Assembly: GCF_020906515.1 (NCBI RefSeq)
Contig: NC_085849.1
Location: forward strand, 558,001 to 622,000
Length of the DNA: 64,000 bases
Direction of reading: 5' to 3'
Source: Vanrija pseudolonga
Lineage: Eukaryota; Basidiomycota; Tremellomycetes; Trichosporonales; Trichosporonaceae
The translations under genes were made by a program, and so were the position numbers. The notes under the pieces are model-generated. The model was not told the origin of the DNA, searched no databases, and saw nothing but the letters and a program-made list of their open reading frames with translations. Positions 20,792 to 31,676 of the stretch are shown one piece after another. Each line of letters opens with the position of its first letter. The first letter of the stretch is position 1.

Positions 20792-23468
20792 TTACTCGTC
20801 CTCGAGCACGTGGTGCTGCGAGTGGACCTCCGCTTCGGGGAGGTTGAGCGAGTTGAGCGCATCCTCAATGTCAAAGTGGAAGAAGGGCGTGTGCTGGTCG
20901 AGGAGGGTGAGCGAGTGGGTCGACTTGCGGCCGTTGGGGTCGTCGCCGCGGAGGGTGGCGACGGCGACACCCTCGTTGAGGGCCTTGCCGTCGAGGGCCT
21001 TGTCGACCGAGCCAGTGTCCGAGTTGGCGCGCGAGCCGGCGGCCTCGACGTCGGGCACGGGGCGCTGGTGGTCGGGGTCGGCGTCGTTGCCGTTGAAGCC
21101 GTACGAGCGCGAGACGGGGGCGACCTCGAGAGGGTGCGAGACGCCCTGGGCGTGGGCGCGGCCAAAGCCACCAGCAATAAGCGCACGACGGATCCAAGGC
21201 GAGAGGATACCAGTGAAGTGGAACTCGACGTGGCGGTCAGCCCACTTCTCGACCTCCTTGCGGGCGTCGACGAGGTTCTGGATACCAGTCGTGTCGGCGT
21301 TGGCGACGGCCGAGAAGTCGAGGATGACGGCGCGGAGAAGAGGCTTGTGCTTGTCCGACTCGGAAAGCTCCTCGCCCTTCTTGGGTCCGGGGTCGTTCCA
21401 CGGGCGGTCACCCTTGGAGATGGTCGAGTAGTCCTTGCCGCGGCGAGTGTGCTCCTTGGCGTAGTTGACAAGACGGTCGTTGATGTACGAGGCGTTGGGG
21501 TAAAGGAACGACTCCTCGAAGCGGTAGATGATGACACCGGGGGGAGGGCCCTCGACGGGGATGTCCGAGTTGGTAACGCCGCCACGGCCCTCGAGGGGGA
21601 CGAAGACGTCACGGACCTCGTCGGGCTTGCCACCCTCGGGGCGGATGCGGACGCGGCCAAGGAAGTGGCCCTTGGGGCGGGCAATGCGGAAGAGGAGGAG
21701 GACGACGGAAGAGCAGAGCGACCAGTAGATACCCGACTCGATGGTGTAGAAGACCGACCATATGACGGCACCGACGAAGATGAGGTACTCGAGGGGCGAG
21801 ACACGCCAGAAGCCGAGCGACTGGGCGGGCGAGGCGACAAGGTCGGCCACGGCGTGGATGATCAGAGCCGAGAGAGCGGCGTTGGGAATCCAGTAGAAAG
21901 CGGGGGCGACGGCGTACAGAGCAACAATGACGACGATACCAGTGGGGATACCGGCAGCAGGGGTACGCACACCACACTTGGACTTGAGGGCCGAGCGCGA
22001 GAAGGAGCCAGTCGAGGGGTAGGCCTGGAAGACGGAGCCGACAGTGTTGTTGACACCGATGGCGATGAGCTCCTGGTTGGGGTTGATCTTGTAGCCGTTA
22101 AGACGACCGAACGACTTGGAGATGGAGATGTGCTCGAGGAGAAGAATGATGGTGGCAACGGGGAGGTGGCTGCCGAGGGCACCGATGAGCTCCTTGGTGA
22201 TCTTGGGCTGGCCGACGTGGCGGAGACCGGTGGGGACGGTGCCGACGAGGGAGATGCGGGGCTTCTTGAGGTGGATGTTGATGCGCCACGAGATGATGGT
22301 GAAGATGATGATGACGAACGCGTGGCGGAGCGCCTGGGCGAAGAAGGCGACACGGCGCCACTTGGGGCTGCGCTTCTGGACGTAGTCGAGCGACCACTTG
22401 ATAAAGTACAGAAGAGCGAGAGCCGAGACACCAAAGGCAGCGTCAAGACCGGCCTTGGGCAGGTACTTGAGCGTGTTGATGATGACCTTGTAAGTGGCAG
22501 CACGCGTGTCGAAGAGCTTGGAGGTGCCGAGCAGGGCGGGGACCTGGCCAGAGACAATGTTGAGGGCCGAGCCGGTCATGAAACCCGAGACGGCTGGCTG
22601 GGGGATGAACTCGATGATCCATCCGATGCGGAGGAGACCAATGGCGAGGACGATGAAGCCACAGATGAAGGCCAGGCAAGTGGCGATCTCCGGGGCAGTG
22701 TAGAGGCCCGGGTGGGCCTTCTGGACGGCGTTGATGATGACACCCGTCTCGAGCGACATGACAGCGACGGGACCAATCGAGACATCCTTGGCCGTGGCGA
22801 ACAGCGCGTAGGTCAAGACACCAATGAAGGACGAGTAGAGACCATACTCGGGAGGGAGCTGAGCCAGCTTGGCATAGGACAGGGACTGAGGGACCAGGAC
22901 CATGCCGACAGTGATACCGCTGTAGGCAAGCACGTCAGCGACTGACTCATCTTCGCATCGCTTGGTCGGGGATGGAGCGCAGCCGAAGCGTGTGCTCCTG
23001 CGAAGCTAGGAAGCGAGCGACGTGTATGGAGACGGGAGGGGAGGGCCACGAAAGTGGTGATTATCTGGAATTCCAGATGTGCCACGTGAAATGGCAGTGA
23101 CGTGACCGCCGCCACCTTTAGGACCGTCCACCACCAACCAAACCGCCACCAAAACCTGCCCAACAAAGACTTACGCGACGAGGTCACCATAGAGCCAGGT
23201 GAGGTTGTAACGAGGGAGCCATGAAAGGAAGGGGAAGAGGGAGAGAACGTAGGCCTTGATCTGGATGAGGTGTGAGTGGCGTGTCTTGGGCGGGGGTGGA
23301 GCAGGGCGCCGCCCAGGCGGGGGGCAGACCCGAGTCAATACTCACCGAGGGCAAGATGGAGCGCTTGTTGTTCTTGATGTACTGAGTGACAGTGATGGAG
23401 GGAGGAGTGTCGTCCTCAAAGCCGCCGATCTTCTTGAGCTTGTGCTTGATCGACTCGTACGACACCAT
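20792..23468 (-). CDS. SUL1: SulP-family sulfate permease (778 aa)
   Basis: This is a plasma-membrane sulfate/H+ importer feeding sulfur assimilation (family knowledge). Three exons on the minus strand, 23346..23468, 23175..23260 and 20792..22919, join in frame to 778 residues. The N-terminus holds 'FPFLSWLPRYNLTWLYGDLV', followed by the SulP signature 'GITVGMVLVPQSLSYAKLA' and 'PPEYGLYSSF'. The membrane domain has about a dozen hydrophobic segments. The C-terminal STAS domain (roughly residues 500-660) includes 'LRAVILDFSAVANADTTG', with the Ser/Thr-type loop. Intron 2 is unusually long for this locus (255 nt) and holds possible regulatory words. The first two exons are needed for the conserved start of the membrane domain; reading only the long exon would lose about 70 residues. 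Confidence 0.95.
23063..23088. promoter_or_regulatory. Palindrome plus CACGTG inside sulfate permease intron 2
   Basis: A perfect 16-bp inverted repeat, ATCTGGAATTCCAGAT (23063-23078), lies 4 bp from CACGTG (23083-23088), with another CGTGAC-type word following near 23098. CACGTG is the Cbf1-type site used in fungal sulfur regulation (established for yeasts). A role here is inferred only from the word and its position in a sulfate transporter gene. Confidence 0.35.
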
Positions 23469-23702
23469 GGTGGGCGAGTTGCCTAGAAGGCGGGTGGACT
23501 CTGTTGGTGGTGAGGAGTAGTAGTAGTGCCGCGGTGGTGGAGGTGGTGGGCTGGTGTCGGTTGCACGCTGCTTGCCTTGTCTAACGGATGAGGCGTGTGA
23601 TGATGGGCCAGCCGATGCTGAGGAGGAGGAGGAGGAGCTGCTGGGTACGGCGTAGACGGGAATGCTGGGCTGGAGGTGCTACAGATGGACAGACTAGCGT
23701 GA

Positions 23703-23710
23703 TATATATA
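23703..23710 (-). promoter_or_regulatory. Possible TATA box of the sulfate permease gene
   Basis: TATATATA lies about 235 bp upstream of the permease start, in an otherwise GC-rich segment. TATA-containing promoters are usual for inducible transporter genes. The spacing is plausible but the transcription start is unknown. Confidence 0.35.
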
Positions 23711-26231
23711 CAAGATGAATTAGCAGCAAGCAGGTTTGACAGACGGCTGTGTGATGAGATCTCGCCGTCCTGTTCGGCCCGTTGTCAAAGGCGGTTATCG
23801 CTCACGCCGTCGATTGTGAGCACGACAGCACGTCAGGGCCCAGGCGGCGGCAGCCAGGCAGGCATGGGGTGGGTAAGTGGGAGAGCGTTGCAGCAGTCGC
23901 GGCGGCGTGCTGCTGTAAGGCCCTGACGCCAGAGGGCGGCGCTCTGCTCCTGCGCCGTTCCTGCAGGTCGCTCTACCTCGCGTGCGGGGTAGCGTGCATC
24001 AAAAAAAAAGTCAGTGAAATGATGATGACTCAATGTCGCCATCGATGCGGAGAACGGCATCGGTCGGCTGGCAACAACCAACTTTGTTGGACCCTGAGCG
24101 TCATCAACCACCCACCGCCAGGCCCACCACCACACAGCCAAGCCCATCTCCAATTTCTCTAATTATCCACACCCAAGACAATGGGCACGAGAGCGCGGCG
24201 GCGAGACGCGCTAGACAGGCTGCAGTAGCAAAGGCGCAAGAGGTGTCAGCCCCTACTCGGGTCGGAGGGGCCGTCGGGGGGGGGCACAAGGAGGCGAGAG
24301 CAGAGCTGGGTGGAGTGAGTGAGGGCAAGAGTCAAGTTATTGCCTTGTTTGCCAAATCACGCCATCACTGCTAATCACCCCGCATTCTGACGCGTTATTT
24401 GATTCCGCTTCACCACCCAACGCCACACCTTATCCAATGTGGCAGTTTGACTATACTACGGTGACTCGTCCGCCAGGCGCGATGCCAGATGTCGACATTG
24501 CTTTGCTTTGCCTGCCCCTCGGTCGGCGTCCCACTTTCGTCGTCGCGAGCACTCTACTCTCACGCCAGGACCCTGTTGCCGATCCACAGCTCCTACACAG
24601 GCACCAGGATCCGTGTGTGTGGCGCGCCGGGCGCTGGTGCCCAGACGGCGCGGCAAGCCAGAAATACAACCAGCCAAGAGCCAGGCCTCGCTCGGCGACG
24701 CTACCACGCTTGGCCCCTTTCGCCCTTCCCTCCCTGGGCACACACCACCCGCCGACCCCCACACACCGGCTGGCGACGACTACAACGCACAGATAGCCCT
24801 CGCGCAGCAGCGATTATCTGGAATTTCCGGCCGCGTCCATCCACAACATCTGGAATACTGTCCACCCAGTTGGCGAGATGGTCGTCTGGCGTGCTGATGG
24901 CACCACATCCAGTGTCGAGCTCACCATCTCGTCTTCGTGATAATCTAGCTGTTGCCGGCGCTTTGTCGGCGTGCTGAGCTCATTCTCGGGGGGGCGTGTG
25001 AAGCGATGGCGGCGGTGGTTGCAGACAGAGAGCATGAGCGTCAGCCAAGACTGGCAGAGCTGGCTGGCGAGTAACCTCCTGCGGCAAATTATCACGGCCC
25101 CGCGCCGCACGTATTGTCCATACGCCTATCGATGGCGAGGTGCAGGGCCGCAGGTCCCTGCGCCCCTGCGTGAGCGGCGCTAGGCGCCTGCCCTCGAGAT
25201 TGGCACGTGGCGACGAGAACAATACGAGACGTATTAGCACGTACACTCTAGCACGCCAGGCGCCTTGGGCCGCGGTCGGCCTGGCGTGATTCTTCAGCCT
25301 GCAGCAGTGTGGGGTAAGTGGCCGCGGCGCACGACCCAGGGCAGCAGCACGCGGCGCACGGCGCGCGGCGCAACTAGTCCGAGTTGGCACCCGCCCAATC
25401 CGCCGCCTGCCTGAAACCAAACTCTGATTCTGCACGGGTCTCGTCTCGTTCTACACGGCGCTCTGATGGCGTCAAGGATTCGTGAAATGACCAAACGTGT
25501 ATCCGGCCGGTCGGCGAGATACTCGCGAGGGCCCTGGACCAGATTCTCGGTGTGCCTCGGCTTTGCCTCTGGTCGCTGCCTCTGCGCTCCACGCTGATCC
25601 GATCCGGCGGGGCGGCGAGCGGCCAGATCGCTGTACGTCGCTGCCCTGTGCTCTGTCTGCCATGCGACGGGACGGGCTCTCGACGCCCTGGCTGGCCATC
25701 GTTCGGTTCGGGTTTGCGTGCGCAATCAGCGGAGGCAGGAGGCATGTGCCGCCTGCCCATTCCAGGCGAGTGGGCCGTTCGGCACCGCGCCGGAGGCAGG
25801 GGGGTGGGCAGGCGACTGACTGTGGCAGCGTTGCGTGCGTTCGGGAATTGATGGTGGTGTGCTCGCCGAGGCTTCGAGGCAGGCAATTGCGATCGCTGGA
25901 TCTCTCCGCGCGCGTCACCTTTTCGTGCTCTGCGCCGCCTCATCATCGATCACGAACGGCGATCGCCAGCGACGCTGCGGAGCGGCGTTGCCGTGCCGCC
26001 CGTCCGTGAGCGGCGTTGCGCCATATCACGTTGCGGCGTTGCCTCGTCGTCTGCGGCGCGTCCTGTCACCCGTGACAACCAACGCCATCGCACGGGCGTG
26101 CTCATCTCTCGACTCGACTCATTGTCTTTCTTGTTCGTTCGCCAAGCTGTCGCCAAGCCCGCAACGAGTGAAAATACTCATTGCCATCGCGAATGCTTAC
26201 CCCCGCTTGGCACCCACGCCCAGCCGGCGCG

Positions 26232-26310
26232 TATAGCCACGGCGAAATACGCAGCACTTGGCGTGCGCGCGGATAGTCACGGCGAATAGCGCGCAGCACT
26301 TGGCGGTCGG
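26232..26310. repeat. Imperfect 40-bp tandem pair
   Basis: Two adjacent copies share ATAGyCACGGCGAA and GCAGCACTTGGCG, with a small indel between. The unit length is about 40 bp. Confidence 0.75.
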
Positions 26311-28189
26311 TCGGTGTTGGATGCCGACGGCGCCAAGCCGCGGATAGACCGGGGTGACTGGCGTGATTCTCCAGTCATCGGAGGCGTTTGCCAATGGCGT
26401 GGGCAAGGCTTCTTCTGACCACCACCATGCCCCGAGGCTAACCCGCTCACACGCTCACCGTGACAACTCCTCGCCACCCAACTCAGCAAAACCAGCAACA
26501 GACCAAGCACGGCTAATGATAATTCGGAATACGATAGCGTCCTTTCGATCTACTGGCACCGCGCGAGCCCCTCGAGCGCGGCGATCTGATCTGCTGCACC
26601 ACATCCCAGCGCCATGTGACCATGCCCCAGCTCCACAGAGATGGCGATACCTCTTTCTCCTCCGAATACTTTTGTGACTCGCCATAACGCGTGGGGGGTG
26701 GGTCGGATCGTGTTATCGCGCGTGTGTGTGGTGGCTGCACGACGAGTTCGATGGGGAGGGGAGGAGGGGGTGATCGCCAGAAGCCGTTCTTCCCCAGGTT
26801 GTTGTCTTCAGCTATCGCCCCACACAAGTCAGTCACCACCGACAGCGATCCCCTCACCACCTCACTCCACTGCACGGCCACTCCTGCGCCCACCATCTCT
26901 GTGCATAACACGTTGATGAGTGTAGCCAAGCGTGTGGCGGATGGCGAACGATGGTGCCATTTGGCTTGGCGCGTCGTCGCGTGGCGCTCGTGTGGCGATG
27001 ACGGCATGTCGCGTGTCGCGTCGCACTCTGCTCTGGATCTCTTGATTCCAACGCCAAAAGTGAGCTGACCGTCAGCCGCGGCTGTCCTGTCGTCGATGCG
27101 GTGCATACCCCGTCGATCTGGAGCTCCACTTCAATCATCCGGACCTTCACTGGGACATTGCTTGGGCCGCTGGACCAGGCAAGGAACACGAGACACTGAC
27201 GCCGTGCTGACGACGAGCTGACGGGCTGGCAGCCAGCTGCTCCGACCACAGCCACGGCGCCGCCCTATTCCTCTGGCGCCTCTCTCCACTCCGCTCAGAA
27301 TACCCGAGTCATCTCGCCGTAGGGGTGGCGACCGGTCTCAGGCGGCGGACCACTTCCAACGACGGCAGCTGCATAAGCGGAGTACCGGCGCTGGAGGTCG
27401 CGCCGTCGTCGGCGGCGACGCCGGCAGCCCACGACGGCTCTCCCTTCCCGGTAACAGGCGACTCACACCCAGTACTGATCACCACCCCATGTTGTTCGGT
27501 TGGTTGTGGGCGTCTGGCCGTTGAGGACGGCTGCGATCACCGGCGCTGGCGCAGCGGACAGGCTGCAGCACCTCTCAGGCGTACATCAAGTACCCTGCTC
27601 CATCAACACCGTCATCACATACACACCCGGTCCCGGCCACAGACAAAGGCGCAGCATGTTCCCACAAGCACCCTCCACAGCACAGCGAGCAACACGCCTG
27701 TGATTCTGGCGCCCCGCTCGACCCCGTGCTGGGTCGAGTTGGACGCTTGGCTTCCAGACACTGACTGTTTACACGCGCATCGCGCCGGTGACTGAGTGCA
27801 CTGGAGAATAGAGAATGGCCTGGACACTGACGGCGGGCTGGCGCGCGCATGGTAACCGCTTACACTCCAGTAAGCGGCTACCACGGCTATGGACGGCTGG
27901 GCACTATGTGCTGCGCCGGGCCTCAAGCACTGACACGTCGTCGTCCCAAAGACGCGGGCGTGTTGCTTGTTTGGTTGGCAGCAGGCATTTGTGCGCCAGG
28001 CTCCAGGCTGGTGTGTGCCGGACGCTCTTAGGCAAGCACCCGCTCCAGCCACCACCGAAGCGTTGGTGGACACAGAGCAACAGTCGCCTGTTGCTCTGTG
28101 GACGTCAAAACGGCGGCGGCGGTTCGACGCTCGCTGGATCCGGACCTGTCTCAGGAGGAAGGAGATTGGCGGCCGGGGTCTGGGAGCGG

Positions 28190-28252
28190 AGGTGTCTTTT
28201 GTGTGGTGTGTGCGTGTGTGCGCGGGTGTGTGTGTGTGCGGGGTGCGGGGTG
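28190..28252. repeat. GT-rich microsatellite
   Basis: Imperfect runs of GTGTGTGCGCGGGTGTGTGT type; simple sequence. Confidence 0.8.
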
Positions 28253-29414
28253 GCGCGTCGCGGTTGGCCTCTGCCCAACATCATTGACAGCAATGAAGCA
28301 CATGACATGAGCGACATCGCCGATCGGGTTGGGATGCCTTTTGGGTATGTTGGGCCAGTGGGCTCATGTGCTGGCTGGCCACCGCACGCAGAAGTGGCGC
28401 TGCGCCAATTGTCAACCACATCACCGCCGTCTACCACGCGAGAGGCGACACTCGCGCGCTGTTAAACACAACGGCGCCGGAGCCCGTCGACCCCGGCCCA
28501 ATGACTGTATTCCCCTCAACCCCCACACTGGCCCAATCCCAAGCATTCATCGGAAGCGACCGATACCGACTCAGCACAACGCAGCTCCCTCGCTCGGCTA
28601 TCATCCCCTTGGCCCGTGCACGTCCTCGCCTATCCAGCGCGAACGCGGCGTCTGCGGCACAATGGGCACTGCAGCCGCCTACCGCCCTGGACTAGTCGCT
28701 TCACTCGCGATTGGCCGCTCGCTCGGCGCCGCACATATGTACGTATCGACCGCACCGTCCACCCCCCAGCGGGGCCCGCGGGTAAACGGCCAGGACACCG
28801 TGTCCGCCGCGAATAACCGGTGGCTTGGGAACCCGAGGCGCGTCGTCGGCGCCGGTGACACGGCTCTGTGTGCGCGCCGCGCGCGCAGTGGCTCTGCGTA
28901 CGCTCGCGGGCGTCGCCTCGAGCAGCAGCCTGCAGACGAGACATCACGAGGAGGTGACTCACATCCGGGGTTTCTGCGTTTGTGGGGTCACCCCGGCCGT
29001 AGCGCTCCCGTCCGTAGTCTTATCAAGCAGCACTGGTCTGGGGCATGCATGACCCTATGTACCCCAGCACGCACGACGACTGGCCTCGTCAAGCTCGTTC
29101 GTTCACTGCTCGCTGCTGGCGCCACCACTCACGCCGCAGGGTAGAGTTTTGCCTTATCAGGCTGAAAGTGGCGACCGTGAGGCATCTAACCGAGATACCG
29201 GCAGTTGCGGCCCACTTTGGCGAGAGCGCGCAGTCTGTCGGTTCCTGGTTTCCAGGATGGGTGCGGGGCCGGTCGAGTCGGGGGGTGGGACGTGGGGACT
29301 GACTGCAGTGGTGTTTGGTCGGTCGATATACATGTAAGTCTGGGGTGGTGGTGCATGCTGCCTTCTCCCAGTAACTCACCATCGTACCAGTAGTACCCAT
29401 CCACCCTACACACC

Positions 29415-31350
29415 ATGGGCGACACGGAGAAGTCGTCTGCGCACGTCAAGGTCGATCACGTCGAGGGCGAGGTGCCGCTCGAGCGCAACTTTTCCTTCTG
29501 GGCATGTTTCGGCCTGGGCTTTGCGCTGCTGAATAGCTGGACTGGTGGGTCGGCGCGTGGGGCTGGCCGAGCTGACAAGCAGCAATGTGAGCGAGCGAGC
29601 GGCAGCGCGTCTGCTTGTCATCCACCCGAGACCAGCGTACTGACCACCGCCTGCGCGCAGGTCCGCATCGTAAGTCGCCCCACTAACGCGCGATAAGCAC
29701 CAAACCTGACGCCGCCAGCCTATCCGTCGTGCTCCCCTCCGGCGGAAGCATAGCCATGGTCTGGGGCCTCATCGTCTCGGCGCTGGGCACGACCGCCATG
29801 GCGCTGTCGCTGTGAGTGTGCCGGTCCGACTTGGCATTACTGACACCGCAGCGCCGAGATCTGCCACGTCCTCCCGCTCTCGGGCGGACAGTACGACTGG
29901 ACATGTGGGTGTCCCTGGCGTCGTCGCGGCGTTCGACTGCTCGCTGACGCTTGCTCTCAGATGTCCTCGCGCCGGCGGGCAAGAAGAACGGCCTGTCCTT
30001 CTTCGTTGGCTGGATGTCGGCCGCGGGGTGGACGTCGCTCACGGCCACCAACTCGTTCCTCTCGGCGCAGTTCGTCACTGGGTACGTTTCTGGGCAGCAC
30101 CTAGCCGCACCGCTGACACCGCCAGCCTTATCGCCCTGTGGCAGCCCTCGTTCGAAGTCAAGGCGTGGCAGACGTTGCTAATCTACCTCGCCTTCCTCGC
30201 CGCCGCATACGTCCTCAACACGTTCTGTGTGCGCGCCCTGCCCCACATGGACCACTTTGCGGGCTTCTGGAGCATGGGCGGCATTGTCGTCGTTGCCATT
30301 GTCGTGCTGGCCTGCTCGTCGGGCAAGTTTAACGAGCCCAAGGCCGTCTTCGCGACCTTCACCAACGAGACCGGCTGGCCCGACGGCGTGGCCTTCCTCC
30401 TCGGCCTGCTCCAGTCGACCTTTGGCCTGACCGCCTTTGACGCAGTCACGCACATGATCGAGGAGATGCCCCGCCCCAACATCAACGCGCCAAAGGTCAT
30501 GATCGTCGCCGTCATCCTCGGCTCGGTCACCGCCTGGGTCTTCATGATCTGCATCCTCTTCTGCATCCGCGACTTCAACGCCGTCCTCACGGCCACTACC
30601 GGCCCCATCCTCCAGATCTACTACCAGGTCACGGCGAACCGCGTCGGCGCGACCTGTCTGCTCATGTTCAACCTCCTCGGCATGGCCTTTGCCGCCGAGA
30701 TTGTCATGACCGTGTCCTCGCGCATCATCCTCACCTTTGCCCGTGACCGCGGCATGGGCCACCTGTCCACCTGGCTCGCGCCCGTGCACCCCAAGCTCAA
30801 GGTGCCCGTCATGTGCATCATCTTCGTGGTCATCTGGGACATTGCCTTTGGTCTCATCAGTGAGTACGAGCGTTAGCAGTGTCGCTGACGCCAAGACCTC
30901 GGCTCCACCGCCGCCCTCAACGCCATTCTCGGCTCCTCGGTCGTCTTCCTGCAGATCAGCTACTTTATTCCAAGTGGGTTGGGCAGGGAGTGAGGCAACT
31001 AACCCCCCAGTTCTGCTTATCTTCCTCCGCGGTGACCGCGCGTTCGAGGGCCACGATGCCGAGGCGACCTACTCGCTTGGCCGCTGGCGTCGTAAGTCTT
31101 CCCCCGCCGGCCCACCTCTAACCTCCCAGGCCCGATCAACCTCTTCGCGCTGTGCTTCCTCCTCGTCACGTCGGTCATGTTTACGTTCCCGCCCGCGATC
31201 CCTGTGACGGGCACGTCGATGAGCTACGTGTCGGTCGTGCTCGGCATCGCGCTGCTCCTGTGCGGCGTGACGTGGGTCGTCGACGGGCGAAAGCGCTTCA
31301 ACGGCCCGGGCGAGCTCATGACCCGTCTCGAGATTAGCAAGAATGCGTAG
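29415..31350 (+). CDS. APC-superfamily amino acid/GABA/choline-type permease (507 aa) with two microexons
   Basis: Ten exons: 29415..29544, 29583..29586, 29661..29669, 29719..29811, 29852..29904, 29961..30081, 30126..30859, 30896..30973, 31011..31091 and 31130..31350. They join to exactly 508 codons. The protein has about twelve hydrophobic segments. Its start 'NFSFWACFGLGFALLNSW' followed by 'TAMSASLSVVLPSGGS', then 'AEICHVLPLSGGQYDWTYVLAP' (split by introns) and 'FGLTAFDAVTHMIEEMPRP', is typical of the fungal GABA/choline/amino-acid permease branch (Uga4/Hnm1-like) of the APC superfamily. The substrate cannot be fixed. 'TAMSASLS' is recovered only with the 4-nt and 9-nt exons. All nine introns have GT donors, and most have CTGAC or CTAAC branch words. 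The start has ATG in a CACCATGG context. Confidence 0.93.
29583..29586 (+). other. 4-nt microexon of the permease gene
   Basis: CAAT lies between an intron ending CTGACAAGCAG and one beginning GTGAGC. It supplies the last two bases of the Ala codon and the first two of Met in T-A-M-S. A 7-nt version using the AAG acceptor three bases earlier is also in frame and would add a Gln. Confidence 0.75.
29661..29669 (+). other. 9-nt microexon of the permease gene
   Basis: GTCCGCATC lies between an intron ending GCGCAG and a GTAAGT donor. It completes Met and encodes Ser-Ala plus two bases of the next Ser. The flanking introns are 74 nt and 49 nt, both with CTGAC near the acceptor. Confidence 0.8.
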
Positions 31351-31676
31351 ACAGAAGAGAGAGATAGTTGTAGTAGACGATGCATTGTTAATATGGTCTC
31401 TTGGATGCAGACAAAGTTGGTCGCTCAGGCACCTCCTGCCTGCCCGGTGGCGGACGAGCCGTCCCGATGCCGTCATGGCCTGCCGCGACCGGGCTGAAAC
31501 AGGCAACACTGCAAGCCATATCAGCCCAGGCTGGTATCATAATACCCAGTCCCGCCAGGGCTGGCGGCCCTTGGCGCGAGCAGCGACCACGTCTATAAGA
31601 ACGAACAGGCGGTGCTCGACGTGTCCGTCCGTGTTTGCCGTTGTTCACTCACTTACTCACGTCGAGCCCAAGCACA
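31351..31676. other. Tandem intergenic region, permease to carrier-like gene
   Basis: About 325 bp carrying the permease 3' end and the promoter and leader of the next gene. No separate feature is seen. Confidence 0.5.

Larger units (their letters stand above)
23469..29414. other. Gene-poor gap of about 5.9 kb
   Basis: No open frame here shows a recognisable domain, consistent composition, or splice-joinable exons. The many open frames of 60-270 codons overlap on all strands, as expected by chance in GC-rich DNA. Visible structure is limited to a run of A near 24001, an imperfect tandem pair at 26232-26310 and a GT-rich microsatellite near 28195-28250. The left end should hold the sulfate permease promoter and the right end the permease promoter. 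I saw no tRNA-like cloverleaf or retroelement remnant by eye. Confidence 0.55.

Noticed and set aside
20810-22945. A 711-codon open frame on the plus strand opposite the sulfate permease
   Set aside because: It mirrors the permease exon exactly and is made of Asp/Gly/Val/Arg-rich shadow sequence. Antisense openness follows from the GC-rich third positions of the real gene.
28329-29144. A 271-codon frame before the permease gene
   Set aside because: No domain; Arg/His/Pro-rich composition and poor start context.
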